A stretch of DNA of 26,942 bases from Lutispora sp041687175 (lineage in GTDB: Bacteria; Bacillota; Clostridia; Lutisporales; Lutisporaceae). Below, piece by piece: positions 7,190 to 14,356 of the stretch. The stretch is from NCBI RefSeq assembly GCF_041687175.1, contig NZ_JAWLCK010000031.1, positions 1 to 26,942 on the forward strand. Reading direction: 5' to 3'. The position numbers and the translations under genes are program-made. Under the pieces are notes generated by a model. It saw only the letters and a list, made by a program, of their open reading frames with translations, had not been told where the DNA came from and made no database searches. How positions within the stretch are numbered: the first letter of the stretch is position 1; the number at the start of each line of letters is the position of its first letter.

Positions 7190-8536
7190 ATGAAAAAGAT
7201 TCTAGTTTTGCTGGTTTTAACGTCTTTTATGATTCTAGGTGTTGTAAGCGCCGATTCAGGAAGTCTATGGTCCAAATATGTCAACATTGATAATAACTTT
7301 TCCTTCCATTACCCCAGCGGCTGGAGTGTTAGTACCAATAATTCAATAGTGGAAGCAAAAAATTCAACCACGGATGAACAATTATTGATGGTAATGATTC
7401 CTTTTGATCCATATAAGAGTCCACAGGATTTGGCCAGCGGATTTATTGACATGCTTAAGGAAGGAAACCCCAATGTCCGTGCATTTAATTGGAAAAGCCA
7501 ACCTGAGACTGCGAGCATTCAAGTAATGTTTCATCTGTCTGATAATATCAATGGCAAAGAATACTCCGGTCTTGGAATGGTTATCAAGTCAGCTCAGGAA
7601 GCTTTATGGTTTTCTTACTTTGCTCCCACATCTGATTATTACCAGGTTCGCGGTTTGAATATACTTGAAGGGTTTATAAACTCTCTATCAACGGGTTCTG
7701 CTTCAAAAGACCCAAATATTGACTACAGTATCAAGATAGCCGAGAAAATTGAAAATAACTCAAAGGCGTTTATGTTTGTCCTTGAGTTTGCTCTTGGAGC
7801 TCCCTTTACACAAAGTCAGGAAAATGTGATTCTTGACGAGCTTAAGGACGGTTGGCGTTATAGGTCGGAAGAGGAACTTCAACAATATGACCTATACCCG
7901 ATTATTATGGAAAGTATTTTGAAATTGGGGCAAAAAGATCTGGAAAAGCTCCGATCTGATATGGAAAAGTCTATCAGAGAATGGCTTGTTGAGACGGATC
8001 AGTCTGATCGGGCCGTGAAGATAATCAACGGTCAATTAGAAAGCCGAGGTAAAGTAGTAATTGATGGAAACCCTCCACTGACAGAAATGTCCCTGACCGC
8101 ATATAGTGAGATGATCGCCTATTCAAGAATGCTTCAGCAAAATCCTCTGGCAAAGCCAGAGCAAATATCTCAAGAATCTGTAAATGAAATTAAACAACAA
8201 GTAATAGAAGTTTGGGAATCCTTTTCCACTACCGACAAAGAGGACATAGCAACATCCCCGGGGTTATGGATTTGTCTGAGAGCGATTCTTCAGAACGGTT
8301 CAGAGGAGGAACAGGATAAGGTTCGAGTTAATCTAAAGGAGCTGGGGGCTGTCACCAGTAACATAGATAATAATAGTACTGATTCGAAAACTAATAGCAC
8401 TGGCGGTTCAGAGAGTAAAAAACCAATGGATATGAGTGCTCATTGGTGTCTGATGCAAATGAGGGAGATAACTTTCAATACCTATATGTGGAGCCACGGA
8501 TATAATTATCTTCCAGCAACAGGAAGGATGTGGTAA
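7190..8536 (+). CDS. Secreted protein of unknown function with a PsbP/DcrB-like N-terminal domain
   Basis: 448 residues with a clear signal peptide (basic MKK, hydrophobic core 4-18, cleavage probably after VSA at 21; no lipobox Cys). Residues about 28-165 resemble the PsbP/DcrB-like fold seen in many secreted Bacillota proteins: YVNIDNNFSFHYPSGWSV, then a strand-rich segment ending in a GLNILEGFINSLS-type helix. Residues 165-385 are predicted mostly helical and unlike anything I recognise. A short Ser/Thr/Asn/Gly/Lys-rich linker (about 393-413) precedes an aromatic, Met-rich tail (WCLMQMREITFNTYMWSHG). AAAGGAG lies upstream of the start. Monocistronic, flanked by terminators. I cannot assign a role. 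Confidence 0.75.
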   Translation: MKKILVLLVLTSFMILGVVSADSGSLWSKYVNIDNNFSFHYPSGWSVSTNNSIVEAKNSTTDEQLLMVMIPFDPYKSPQDLASGFIDMLKEGNPNVRAFNWKSQPETASIQVMFHLSDNINGKEYSGLGMVIKSAQEALWFSYFAPTSDYYQVRGLNILEGFINSLSTGSASKDPNIDYSIKIAEKIENNSKAFMFVLEFALGAPFTQSQENVILDELKDGWRYRSEEELQQYDLYPIIMESILKLGQKDLEKLRSDMEKSIREWLVETDQSDRAVKIINGQLESRGKVVIDGNPPLTEMSLTAYSEMIAYSRMLQQNPLAKPEQISQESVNEIKQQVIEVWESFSTTDKEDIATSPGLWICLRAILQNGSEEEQDKVRVNLKELGAVTSNIDNNSTDSKTNSTGGSESKKPMDMSAHWCLMQMREITFNTYMWSHGYNYLPATGRMW

Positions 8537-8539
8537 TGA

Positions 8540-8580
8540 AAAAGCATGTATTTCAGCAAATTTGAAATACATGCTTTTTT
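8540..8580 (+). terminator. Strong intrinsic terminator after the secreted-protein gene
   Basis: Perfect 16-bp stem, arms 8540-8555 and 8563-8578, 7-nt loop, with a T6 run at the 3' side. Four nt after the stop codon. Confidence 0.92.
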
Positions 8581-8695
8581 AATTTGACAGGGGAAAAAGG
8601 TGATTTTTGTAAGGGATACTTATAATGAACTATAACTATTATTGAATGAAGCGGCGCAAAAACACATATATGGAGAGCAATATTTCTATAGGCTT

Positions 8696-8725
8696 TTGAT
8701 AATATCTATGAATTAACTTTATACT
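8696..8725 (+). promoter_or_regulatory. Predicted promoter of the YgfK-like gene
   Basis: TTGATA (8696-8701), an 18-nt spacer and TATACT (8720-8725). Start expected near 8732, giving a leader of about 60 nt. The 115 bp between the preceding terminator and this promoter show no further feature to me. Confidence 0.45.
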
Positions 8726-8794
8726 ATTGGAAACTATAGAAGATATATACGAAGATTTTTAAATACAAATTTTAACAGTGAAAAGGTGATGTAA

Positions 8795-10519
8795 ATGAGC
8801 GATACAATGGGTACCATTTCTTTTGAAAAAATGTTGGAAGTGTGTCTTGAGGATTATTATACAAAGAAGAAAATCTATGAAATCGAAGAGAAATACTTCT
8901 TCAGACAAAAGAATAAAGGCATGGAAATGGTTTTTAACAATGAATATTTGAGTACGCCAATAGGCCCAGCCGCTGGACCCCATACCCAACTAGCACAGAA
9001 TATTTTGGCCGCATATTTAACAGGTTCTAGGTTTTTTGAGCTTAAAACCGTCCAGGTTATAGATGGAAAGGAAATGCAGGAAATGGTAATTAAGCCGTGC
9101 ATTGAGGCAAGAAATGTAGGCTATAATGTTGAATGGTCAACCGAATTAACTGTAGAAGATGCTAAAGCTGAATATATAAAGGCATCAGTACTGCTGCAGG
9201 TATTTGCCAAAGAGCTGGGCATATCCGACAGTAAAGACTTTATGTTTAATATCAGCGTAGGCTATGATTTAAAAGGAATAAAATCAAAAAAAATATCGGA
9301 TTTTATTGATGACATAAAAGATGCAAAAAACACCGAAGCTTTTAAAGAATGTATTGATGTGCTCAAGAAGAATATAGGAAAGTTTAAAAATTTTAAAAAT
9401 GATGATATAGATAAAATTACTTCTAATATATCCAATATGGTTACCGTATCAACAATGCACGGCAGCAAGCCTGAAGAAACATTGGATATTGGTACTTACC
9501 TCATTGCTGAGAAGAAACTGAATACATTTATTAAACTAAACCCTACTTTGTTGGGGTATGAAAATGTCCGAAGTATTTTGGATAATCTGGGTTATGAGGA
9601 TGTAGTAATTAGAAAGGAAGACTTTGACAACGATTTGAAATTTGACAATGCTGTCCAGCTTATAACAGAATTGATGAAGATGGGAAAAGAAAATGGAGTG
9701 TCTGTAGGAATTAAATTAACCAACACTTTGCCTGTATGCAATTCAAGGAATATATTGCCGGGGGAAAGCATGTACTTGTCAGGAAAACCATTGTATCCTA
9801 TTGCACTGGGAGTGGCAGAAAAGTTTGCAGAGAGGTTTAATGGCGATATTCATATCTCCATGTCAGGGGGAATTGATAAAAACAACATAGCGAGTGTGCT
9901 AAAAACAGGAGTTGCCCCTGTTACATTTTCAACTATACTTCTTAAACCCAGAGGTTTTATAAATACAAAAGATATAATGGCGAGAATAAAAGATGAGGAA
10001 TTCTCCTTTGGCAGTTTGGATGTAGAGGCTTTGAAGGAGCTAGCATTGGTTTCAAAAAATGATGCAGCATATAAAAATAAAGGGGATAATAAAATACTCT
10101 CTGATACGTTGCCAACCTATGATTGTTTTGAGAAGAATTGTGGTATCTGTGTGGATGTATGCCCCAACAGAGCTAATATAAAGCTATTTGATGAGACCTT
10201 TGGTTCCGCGTACCAAATTGTCCATATTGAAAACAGATGTTATGAATGTGGCAACTGCCATACTTTCTGTACAAGAGGCGGATATCCATATTTTAAGAAG
10301 GTCACATTATTTCCGACTGCGGAAGAATTTCGTAATTCCAAGAATGCAGGTATTCTCAGAATTGGGGATAACAAATTCCAGATAAGGGACGAGACAGGGA
10401 AGGAATATGTTTATGATTATAATCCAGGTGAAGGGCAAGAAGGGAAAAGAGAAATCGAAAGAATGGTTATTACCTTAATGAGAGATTTTCCTTATCTAAT
10501 GGATTATGGCAATGTGTGA
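8795..10519 (+). CDS. YgfK-like dihydroorotate-dehydrogenase-fold protein with two 4Fe-4S motifs, lacking the FAD/NAD domain
   Basis: 574 residues. The N-terminal 430 resemble the first half of YgfK, the protein annotated as a putative selenate reductase subunit: a DHOD/PreA-type barrel with TPIGPAAGPHTQLAQNI near residue 53, FELKTVQ, FNISVGYDLKGI, IKLTNTLP, and a late barrel strand IHISMSGGI. Residues 444-457 (C-x4-C-x2-C-x3-CP) and 482-492 (C-x2-C-x2-C-x3-C, with Thr in place of Pro) are the ferredoxin-like motifs. Known YgfK proteins are about 1000 residues and continue into a GltD-like FAD/NAD(P) domain; here the frame ends normally after a short tail, so electrons must come from a separate partner. 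YgfK belongs to anaerobic purine/hydantoin gene sets, but no such genes are next to it. AAGGTGATG lies upstream of the start. Substrate not inferable. Confidence 0.8.
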   Translation: MSDTMGTISFEKMLEVCLEDYYTKKKIYEIEEKYFFRQKNKGMEMVFNNEYLSTPIGPAAGPHTQLAQNILAAYLTGSRFFELKTVQVIDGKEMQEMVIKPCIEARNVGYNVEWSTELTVEDAKAEYIKASVLLQVFAKELGISDSKDFMFNISVGYDLKGIKSKKISDFIDDIKDAKNTEAFKECIDVLKKNIGKFKNFKNDDIDKITSNISNMVTVSTMHGSKPEETLDIGTYLIAEKKLNTFIKLNPTLLGYENVRSILDNLGYEDVVIRKEDFDNDLKFDNAVQLITELMKMGKENGVSVGIKLTNTLPVCNSRNILPGESMYLSGKPLYPIALGVAEKFAERFNGDIHISMSGGIDKNNIASVLKTGVAPVTFSTILLKPRGFINTKDIMARIKDEEFSFGSLDVEALKELALVSKNDAAYKNKGDNKILSDTLPTYDCFEKNCGICVDVCPNRANIKLFDETFGSAYQIVHIENRCYECGNCHTFCTRGGYPYFKKVTLFPTAEEFRNSKNAGILRIGDNKFQIRDETGKEYVYDYNPGEGQEGKREIERMVITLMRDFPYLMDYGNV

Positions 10520-10550
10520 TATTGTGCAAATAGGAATAAGGAGTATATTG

Positions 10551-10567
10551 TAACATAAATTATGTTA
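10551..10567. repeat. Palindrome between convergent genes
   Basis: TAACATAAATTATGTTA is a perfect palindrome around one base, overlapping the methyltransferase stop codon and lying 31 nt after the YgfK-like stop. No GC content or T-run, so it is a poor terminator; no clear terminator is seen between the two convergent genes. Confidence 0.4.
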
Positions 10568-11146
10568 ATTAGGAGATGCCAAGAACATAATCTTGTTATA
10601 AAATAATAGCTGATTATACCTTTTGATAACTTTTGTATTATAATCAGATTTTTTAAATATGTTTAAATATTCCTCTTCACATCTGATATATCTTCCTTTA
10701 TCAAGTTTAGACATACACCAGTTTTGGAACCTTGCTTTTTCAAAAAAGCAGGGTTCTACTACTATTATGCTTCCCTCTGGCTTTAATACTTTACGAAATT
10801 CCTTAAGATAACCGAATAATGATTCTGAAGGGATATGGTGAAGTACCGATAAAATCAGAACATGATCTATGGAATTTGGCGGCAATGGAAGTATATGGTC
10901 TTCAATTGCCATAAATTTGTGACTTGGATATAGCTTTTTAGCATACTCTATTCTTTTACTATCACAGTCAATTCCAACATAAGTTGATGGTTTAAACAAA
11001 TATGAACTGGAACCAATACCGCATCCAAAATCAAGGACTTTTTTACCTTTAAAGTTTATGCAATCATTAAACATGGCATTATAAAACATATTTGAGAACC
11101 ATTTAGGTCGTACAAGAATATGATAAAATTCTGGGGATAATTCCAT
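10565..11146 (-). CDS. Class I SAM-dependent methyltransferase
   Basis: 193 residues with the Methyltransf_11/25 pattern: motif I VLDFGCGIGSS (37-47), the acidic residue after strand 2 (YVGIDCDSKRIEYAKKLYP, Asp60), motif post-II in ILPLPPNSIDHVLILSVLHHIP, and motif III region LKEFRKVLKPEGSIIVVEP. The C-terminal 50 residues hold a region typical of substrate selectivity with no recognisable signature. GGAGG lies 8 nt before the ATG. It stands alone, convergent with the YgfK-like gene, so context gives no substrate. Could act on a small molecule, lipid or quinone-like compound. Confidence 0.85.
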   Translation of the reverse strand: MELSPEFYHILVRPKWFSNMFYNAMFNDCINFKGKKVLDFGCGIGSSSYLFKPSTYVGIDCDSKRIEYAKKLYPSHKFMAIEDHILPLPPNSIDHVLILSVLHHIPSESLFGYLKEFRKVLKPEGSIIVVEPCFFEKARFQNWCMSKLDKGRYIRCEEEYLNIFKKSDYNTKVIKRYNQLLFYNKIMFLASPN

Positions 11147-11327
11147 AGGATTAACCTCCGTTAAAGATATAGTACAAAAATAGGATGCTACAAAAACTTG
11201 TAGATTATTATTAGATTTTTATGAGTAGGTTGATTTTTAATGATAGTATAATAAATTGCAGGAACAATCTTTGGTGTTTGAATTGTTCAAAGTTTTTGTA
11301 AAATCAAACTTGTTACACTACTTAGTA

Positions 11328-11356
11328 TTGACACTCAAATATTATTAAATTATAAT
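11328..11356 (+). promoter_or_regulatory. Perfect-consensus sigma-A promoter upstream of the dipeptide epimerase
   Basis: TTGACA (11328-11333), exactly 17 nt, then TATAAT (11351-11356). Both hexamers match consensus at every base. Transcription should start near 11363, leaving an untranslated leader of about 217 nt before the epimerase ATG. Confidence 0.85.
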
Positions 11357-11370
11357 TATTTTGTAGGAAT

Positions 11371-11409
11371 ATGAAGGATAGCATTATTAATCAGTATTTT
11401 TACTATTAA
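11371..11409 (+). CDS. Possible 12-codon leader peptide
   Basis: ATG to TAA frame of 12 codons, MKDSIINQYFYY, starting about 8 nt after the expected transcription start. Its four last codons are Tyr-Phe-Tyr-Tyr. AGGA lies only 2 nt before the ATG, which is a poor ribosome binding site. Short frames arise by chance, so this is a candidate only; its position before two hairpins is why it is listed. Confidence 0.2.
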   Translation: MKDSIINQYFYY

Positions 11410-11433
11410 ACTGCTTTGTTTATGTGATAGAGG

Positions 11434-11452
11434 TATTCCCTGTATCGGAATA
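11434..11452 (+). promoter_or_regulatory. Small leader hairpin upstream of the terminator-like hairpin
   Basis: TATTCC (11434-11439) and GGAATA (11447-11452) pair perfectly around a 7-nt loop. It ends 3 nt before the terminator-like hairpin, so the two stack in the epimerase leader RNA. Confidence 0.5.
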
Positions 11453-11455
11453 AAC

Positions 11456-11505
11456 AAAACCCAGTAAGAGGCCATGAAACAAGGGCTTTTTGCTGGGTTT
11501 TATGT
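11456..11505 (+). terminator. Terminator-like hairpin in the epimerase leader
   Basis: AAAACCCAG (11456-11464) pairs with CTGGGTTTT (11493-11501); inside, AGAGGCC can pair with GGCTTTT using G-U pairs. The 3' arm ends in TTTT followed by ATGTTG. It lies about 75 nt upstream of the epimerase ATG and downstream of a consensus promoter, so it either attenuates the gene or ends a short RNA of about 140 nt. Confidence 0.65.
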
Positions 11506-11579
11506 TGTCAAGTATAAGCAGGGTGATAAATAAAAATTGAAAAGTATGAGCATGCAAAAAAAATGTGAGGTGAAATAGA

Positions 11580-12665
11580 ATGAAAATTACTGATATTCGT
11601 TTAGGGATGATTTCTGTTCCACTTATTGTTCCGTTTAAAACAGCGTTGCGTTCGGTAAACAGTGTAGAAGATGTTGTCATTGAAATTCACACAGATACGG
11701 GACATGTTGGATATGGTGAGGCTCCTCCTACGGGAGCAATAACCGGTGATACTACAGGTGCTATAATAGGCGCAATAAATGACCATATCAAAAAGGTTCT
11801 TATAGGGCGAGATGTAGACGATTTTGAAAATATTATAAAGGCTATGAATGGAAGCATTGTTAAAAATACCAGTGCAAAAGCAGCTGCAGATATGGCCCTT
11901 TGGGATCTTTATGGTCAGCTATACAATATCCCAGTATATAAAATGCTAGGTGGAAGCAGAAAGAGTATAGAAACCGACATAACTATCAGTGTTAATTCAC
12001 CTGAGGAGATGGCCCGTGATGCTGTAAGCGCTATTAAGCGCGGTTATAACTGCTTGAAAGTCAAAGTTGGAAGTAATCCTGAACTGGATGTTGCAAGACT
12101 GTCTGCTGTTCGTGAAGTTGCACCGGATGTTCTCATTCGTATAGATGCGAATCAAGCCTGGTCACCAAAGCAGGCTGTTCGTATTTTGAATCAAATGCAG
12201 GAGAAGGGTTTAGACATTGAATTTGTTGAACAGCCTGTAAAGGGTCATGATTTCGAAGGCCTTAAATATGTAACTCAGAATTCATATGTGCCAGTAATGG
12301 CTGATGAAAGTGTATTTTCACCGCTGGATGCTCTAAAAATCATGCAGATGAGAGCTGCAGATCTCATCAACATAAAGCTTATGAAATGTGGAGGCATTAC
12401 CAATGCACTACAAATCGCTTCAGCTGCTGAGATTTACGGAATAGAATGCATGATTGGCTGCATGCTGGAGGCAAAGATAAGCGTTAATGCAGCAGTACAT
12501 TTGGCTTGTGCAAAGCAGATAATCACAAAGGTTGATCTTGATGGTCCTGTTCTTTGCAGTGAAGATCCAATCATTGGTGGTGCAGTGTTTAACGAAAAGG
12601 ATATCACAGTAAGCGATGAGCCTGGACTAGGAATAAAGGGTATCGAAAAAATCAGATATATCTAA
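11580..12665 (+). CDS. Dipeptide epimerase (L-Ala-D/L-Glu epimerase type)
   Basis: Mandelate racemase/muconate lactonizing enzyme family of the enolase superfamily, 361 residues. The N-terminal capping domain begins MKITDIRLGMISVPL. The barrel holds the two-base machinery: K-x-K at Lys160/Lys162 (CLKVKVG), metal ligands Asp189 (IRIDANQ), Glu217 (FVEQP) and Asp242 (MADES), and the opposite base Lys266 (INIKLMK). DLDGP (319-323) is typical of the dipeptide epimerase branch, where the Asp contacts the substrate amino group. The expected substrate is L-Ala-D-Glu from murein peptides, but other dipeptides are known in this family. GAGGTG precedes the start. Cytosolic. A transglutaminase-like protein follows in the same direction. 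Confidence 0.9.
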   Translation: MKITDIRLGMISVPLIVPFKTALRSVNSVEDVVIEIHTDTGHVGYGEAPPTGAITGDTTGAIIGAINDHIKKVLIGRDVDDFENIIKAMNGSIVKNTSAKAAADMALWDLYGQLYNIPVYKMLGGSRKSIETDITISVNSPEEMARDAVSAIKRGYNCLKVKVGSNPELDVARLSAVREVAPDVLIRIDANQAWSPKQAVRILNQMQEKGLDIEFVEQPVKGHDFEGLKYVTQNSYVPVMADESVFSPLDALKIMQMRAADLINIKLMKCGGITNALQIASAAEIYGIECMIGCMLEAKISVNAAVHLACAKQIITKVDLDGPVLCSEDPIIGGAVFNEKDITVSDEPGLGIKGIEKIRYI

Positions 12666-12693
12666 AGCGCAACTATATATCAACATTCACTTG

Positions 12694-12731
12694 AGCCACC
12701 GTTTTGGAATAGTAGAAACGGTGGCTTAATT
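12694..12731 (+). terminator. Hairpin terminator after the dipeptide epimerase
   Basis: AGCCACCGTTT (12694-12704) pairs perfectly with AAACGGTGGCT (12716-12726), 11-nt loop. The tail is only TAATT, so readthrough into the next gene is possible. Confidence 0.65.
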
Positions 12732-12763
12732 CCAATATGTATTCGACCAGTATTGAATTATGT

Positions 12764-12776
12764 CTTGTTCAACAAG
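12764..12776. repeat. Short palindrome upstream of the transglutaminase-like gene
   Basis: CTTGTTCAACAAG is a perfect palindrome around one base, 60 bp before the ATG. Similar sites serve as operators, but no regulator is suggested by the sequence. Confidence 0.35.
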
Positions 12777-12835
12777 TCTAGAAAGTATGTTAGTATATGT
12801 ATTGAGAGGGAAATAATTCTAAGGAGGCCACTAGC

Positions 12836-14212
12836 ATGTATATAAATGATAATTTTAAATACCTTAGTATTGGTCTTTCAGATGATATATTAAGGCGTAA
12901 ACTCTATGGAGATTTTGAAGGTGCTATTCGTTTATTGGATATGAAGCTGGAAGCGGAGAATATTCCTGAGTCATTCAAAAACTGCCTCAAAGTACAGCGC
13001 GAGATCATGCTTCGTCTACCGGATGATTATCCTCTGACAAAGGAAGAAGCCCTAGACATTATATATAAGCATATTCCAGACTTTACCGAAGAGGAATTTG
13101 CAAAACTTGAAGATGAAGGAAGAATAGGCTGGATATATATAAAGGGTGAACCTCATTACTTCAACCGATTTTTTGAAACATTATGCAAAACAGATGCCAC
13201 CTTTGCGAAACGAGCAGGTATCAAAACACTCGAAATGGAAAGTTATATAAATGGTGAGCCAATAAAGGACTACTCTATGAGAGTAATGAGAGACAAAGGC
13301 AAAATGACAAATCAAATTCGCTGCCGGGCATCTGTGCGTATCAAAGATGAATATTTTGAAAAGGGTAAACAGGTTCGTGTGCACTTGCCGATCCCATGCG
13401 CCTGTGAGCAACAAAGGGATATAAAGATTGAGAAAATATATCCAGAGAATGGCTTCATCGCTCCTGAGGATGCACCCCAGCGTACAATTTGCTGGGAAGA
13501 AATAATGGAGGAGAATCATGAGTTTTCTGTTGAATTCTCATACATACATACTGCAAAATATCATGATATATCCAAAATTATGCCCTCGGAACAACAGCCT
13601 ACCTTTGATACAGATGAATTGCCACCACACATAATATTTACTCCTTATATCCGTGAGTTGGTTAATACGCTTACAAGAGGCATAAATAATCCTCTTGAGA
13701 AGGCTAGAAACTTCTATGACTTTATAACCAAAAATGTAAAGTATTCCTTTATGCCGGCATACTTTGGGCTTGAAAACATAGCAGATAGCTGTGCTCGAAA
13801 TCTTGTAGGAGATTGTGGTGTGCAGGCACTGCTCTTCATAACCATGTGCCGATGTGCCGGAATACCCGCACGCTGGCAAAGCGGATGGATAGTTGAGCCA
13901 GAATTCTGTGGAGCTCACGATTGGGCTATGTTCTATGTAGAACCTTACGGTTGGTTGTATGCTGACCCTTCCTTTGGAGGTGGTGCTGTGAGAGAAGGCA
14001 ATGAAGCTCGAAGACAGCATTACTTTGGGAGCTTGGATCCTTATCGCATGGTTGCAAACTCAGAGTTTCAAGCAGAGTTTACTGTACCAAAAAATCATTG
14101 GAGGGCAGATCCTTATGATAACCAGGTGGGAGAGATTGAGATAGAGGATAGAGGCCTTAGGTATTCCGAATACGAACGCACAAAAGAAGTTATATCCTGT
14201 GCTGAGATATAA
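12836..14212 (+). CDS. Cytosolic transglutaminase-like (papain-fold) protein, probable peptidase
   Basis: 458 residues without signal peptide. The C-terminal part (about 265-400) is a transglutaminase-like domain with an intact catalytic triad: Cys327 in LVGDCGVQALLF, His361 in GAHDWAMFYVE, Asp377 in YADPSFGGG. The family marker CRCAGIPARWQSGW (338-351) is also present. Residues 1-120 are helical (YGDFEGAIRLLDMKLEA and neighbours), and about 160-250 form a beta-rich middle domain, a layout common to stand-alone bacterial transglutaminase-like proteins. Such proteins mostly act as peptidases or amidases. Following a dipeptide epimerase, it may release or process cell-wall-derived peptides in the cytoplasm, a role played by NlpC/P60 enzymes in the Bacillus ykf set; this is inference. 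AAGGAGG lies 9 nt before the ATG. Confidence 0.85.
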   Translation: MYINDNFKYLSIGLSDDILRRKLYGDFEGAIRLLDMKLEAENIPESFKNCLKVQREIMLRLPDDYPLTKEEALDIIYKHIPDFTEEEFAKLEDEGRIGWIYIKGEPHYFNRFFETLCKTDATFAKRAGIKTLEMESYINGEPIKDYSMRVMRDKGKMTNQIRCRASVRIKDEYFEKGKQVRVHLPIPCACEQQRDIKIEKIYPENGFIAPEDAPQRTICWEEIMEENHEFSVEFSYIHTAKYHDISKIMPSEQQPTFDTDELPPHIIFTPYIRELVNTLTRGINNPLEKARNFYDFITKNVKYSFMPAYFGLENIADSCARNLVGDCGVQALLFITMCRCAGIPARWQSGWIVEPEFCGAHDWAMFYVEPYGWLYADPSFGGGAVREGNEARRQHYFGSLDPYRMVANSEFQAEFTVPKNHWRADPYDNQVGEIEIEDRGLRYSEYERTKEVISCAEI

Positions 14213-14224
14213 ATATACTAATAT

Positions 14225-14264
14225 AAGCCTGTGGAAATGGATTTTCCTTTTCACAGGCTTTTGC
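14225..14264 (+). terminator. Intrinsic terminator after the transglutaminase-like gene
   Basis: AAGCCTGTGGAAA (14225-14237) pairs with TTTTCACAGGCTT (14248-14260) with one G-U pair, followed by TT and GCTTT. 12 nt after the stop codon. Confidence 0.8.
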
Positions 14265-14356
14265 TTTATATGTTTTATGAGATTATAATAAATGTAAGAA
14301 AGATTTATATTGAGTTATAGAAATTAAAAAGCTTATGAATATTAGGAGGGATATAA

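Larger units (their letters stand above)
11147..11579. other. 433-bp gene-free region between divergent genes
   Basis: Besides the promoter, mini-frame and hairpins listed separately, it holds two short inverted repeats: CTACAA/TTGTAG (11188-11193 and 11198-11203), close to the methyltransferase start, and TTTGAA-TTG-TTCAAA (11277-11291), centred about 44 bp upstream of the -35 of the epimerase promoter. The second is placed where an activator or repressor could bind. I recognise no protein-coding gene longer than the 12-codon frame at 11371. Confidence 0.6.

Noticed and set aside
11363..11579. Known riboswitch (lysine, T-box, glycine or c-di-GMP) in the epimerase leader
   Set aside because: A GATAGAGG segment recalls the lysine element, but the remaining conserved parts and the length do not fit, and the T-box AGGGTGG-type element is absent.
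13538..14020. Open frame of 160 codons on the minus strand
   Set aside because: It lies inside the transglutaminase-like gene, which has intact catalytic motifs; the reverse frame has no ribosome binding site and a composition unlike a protein.
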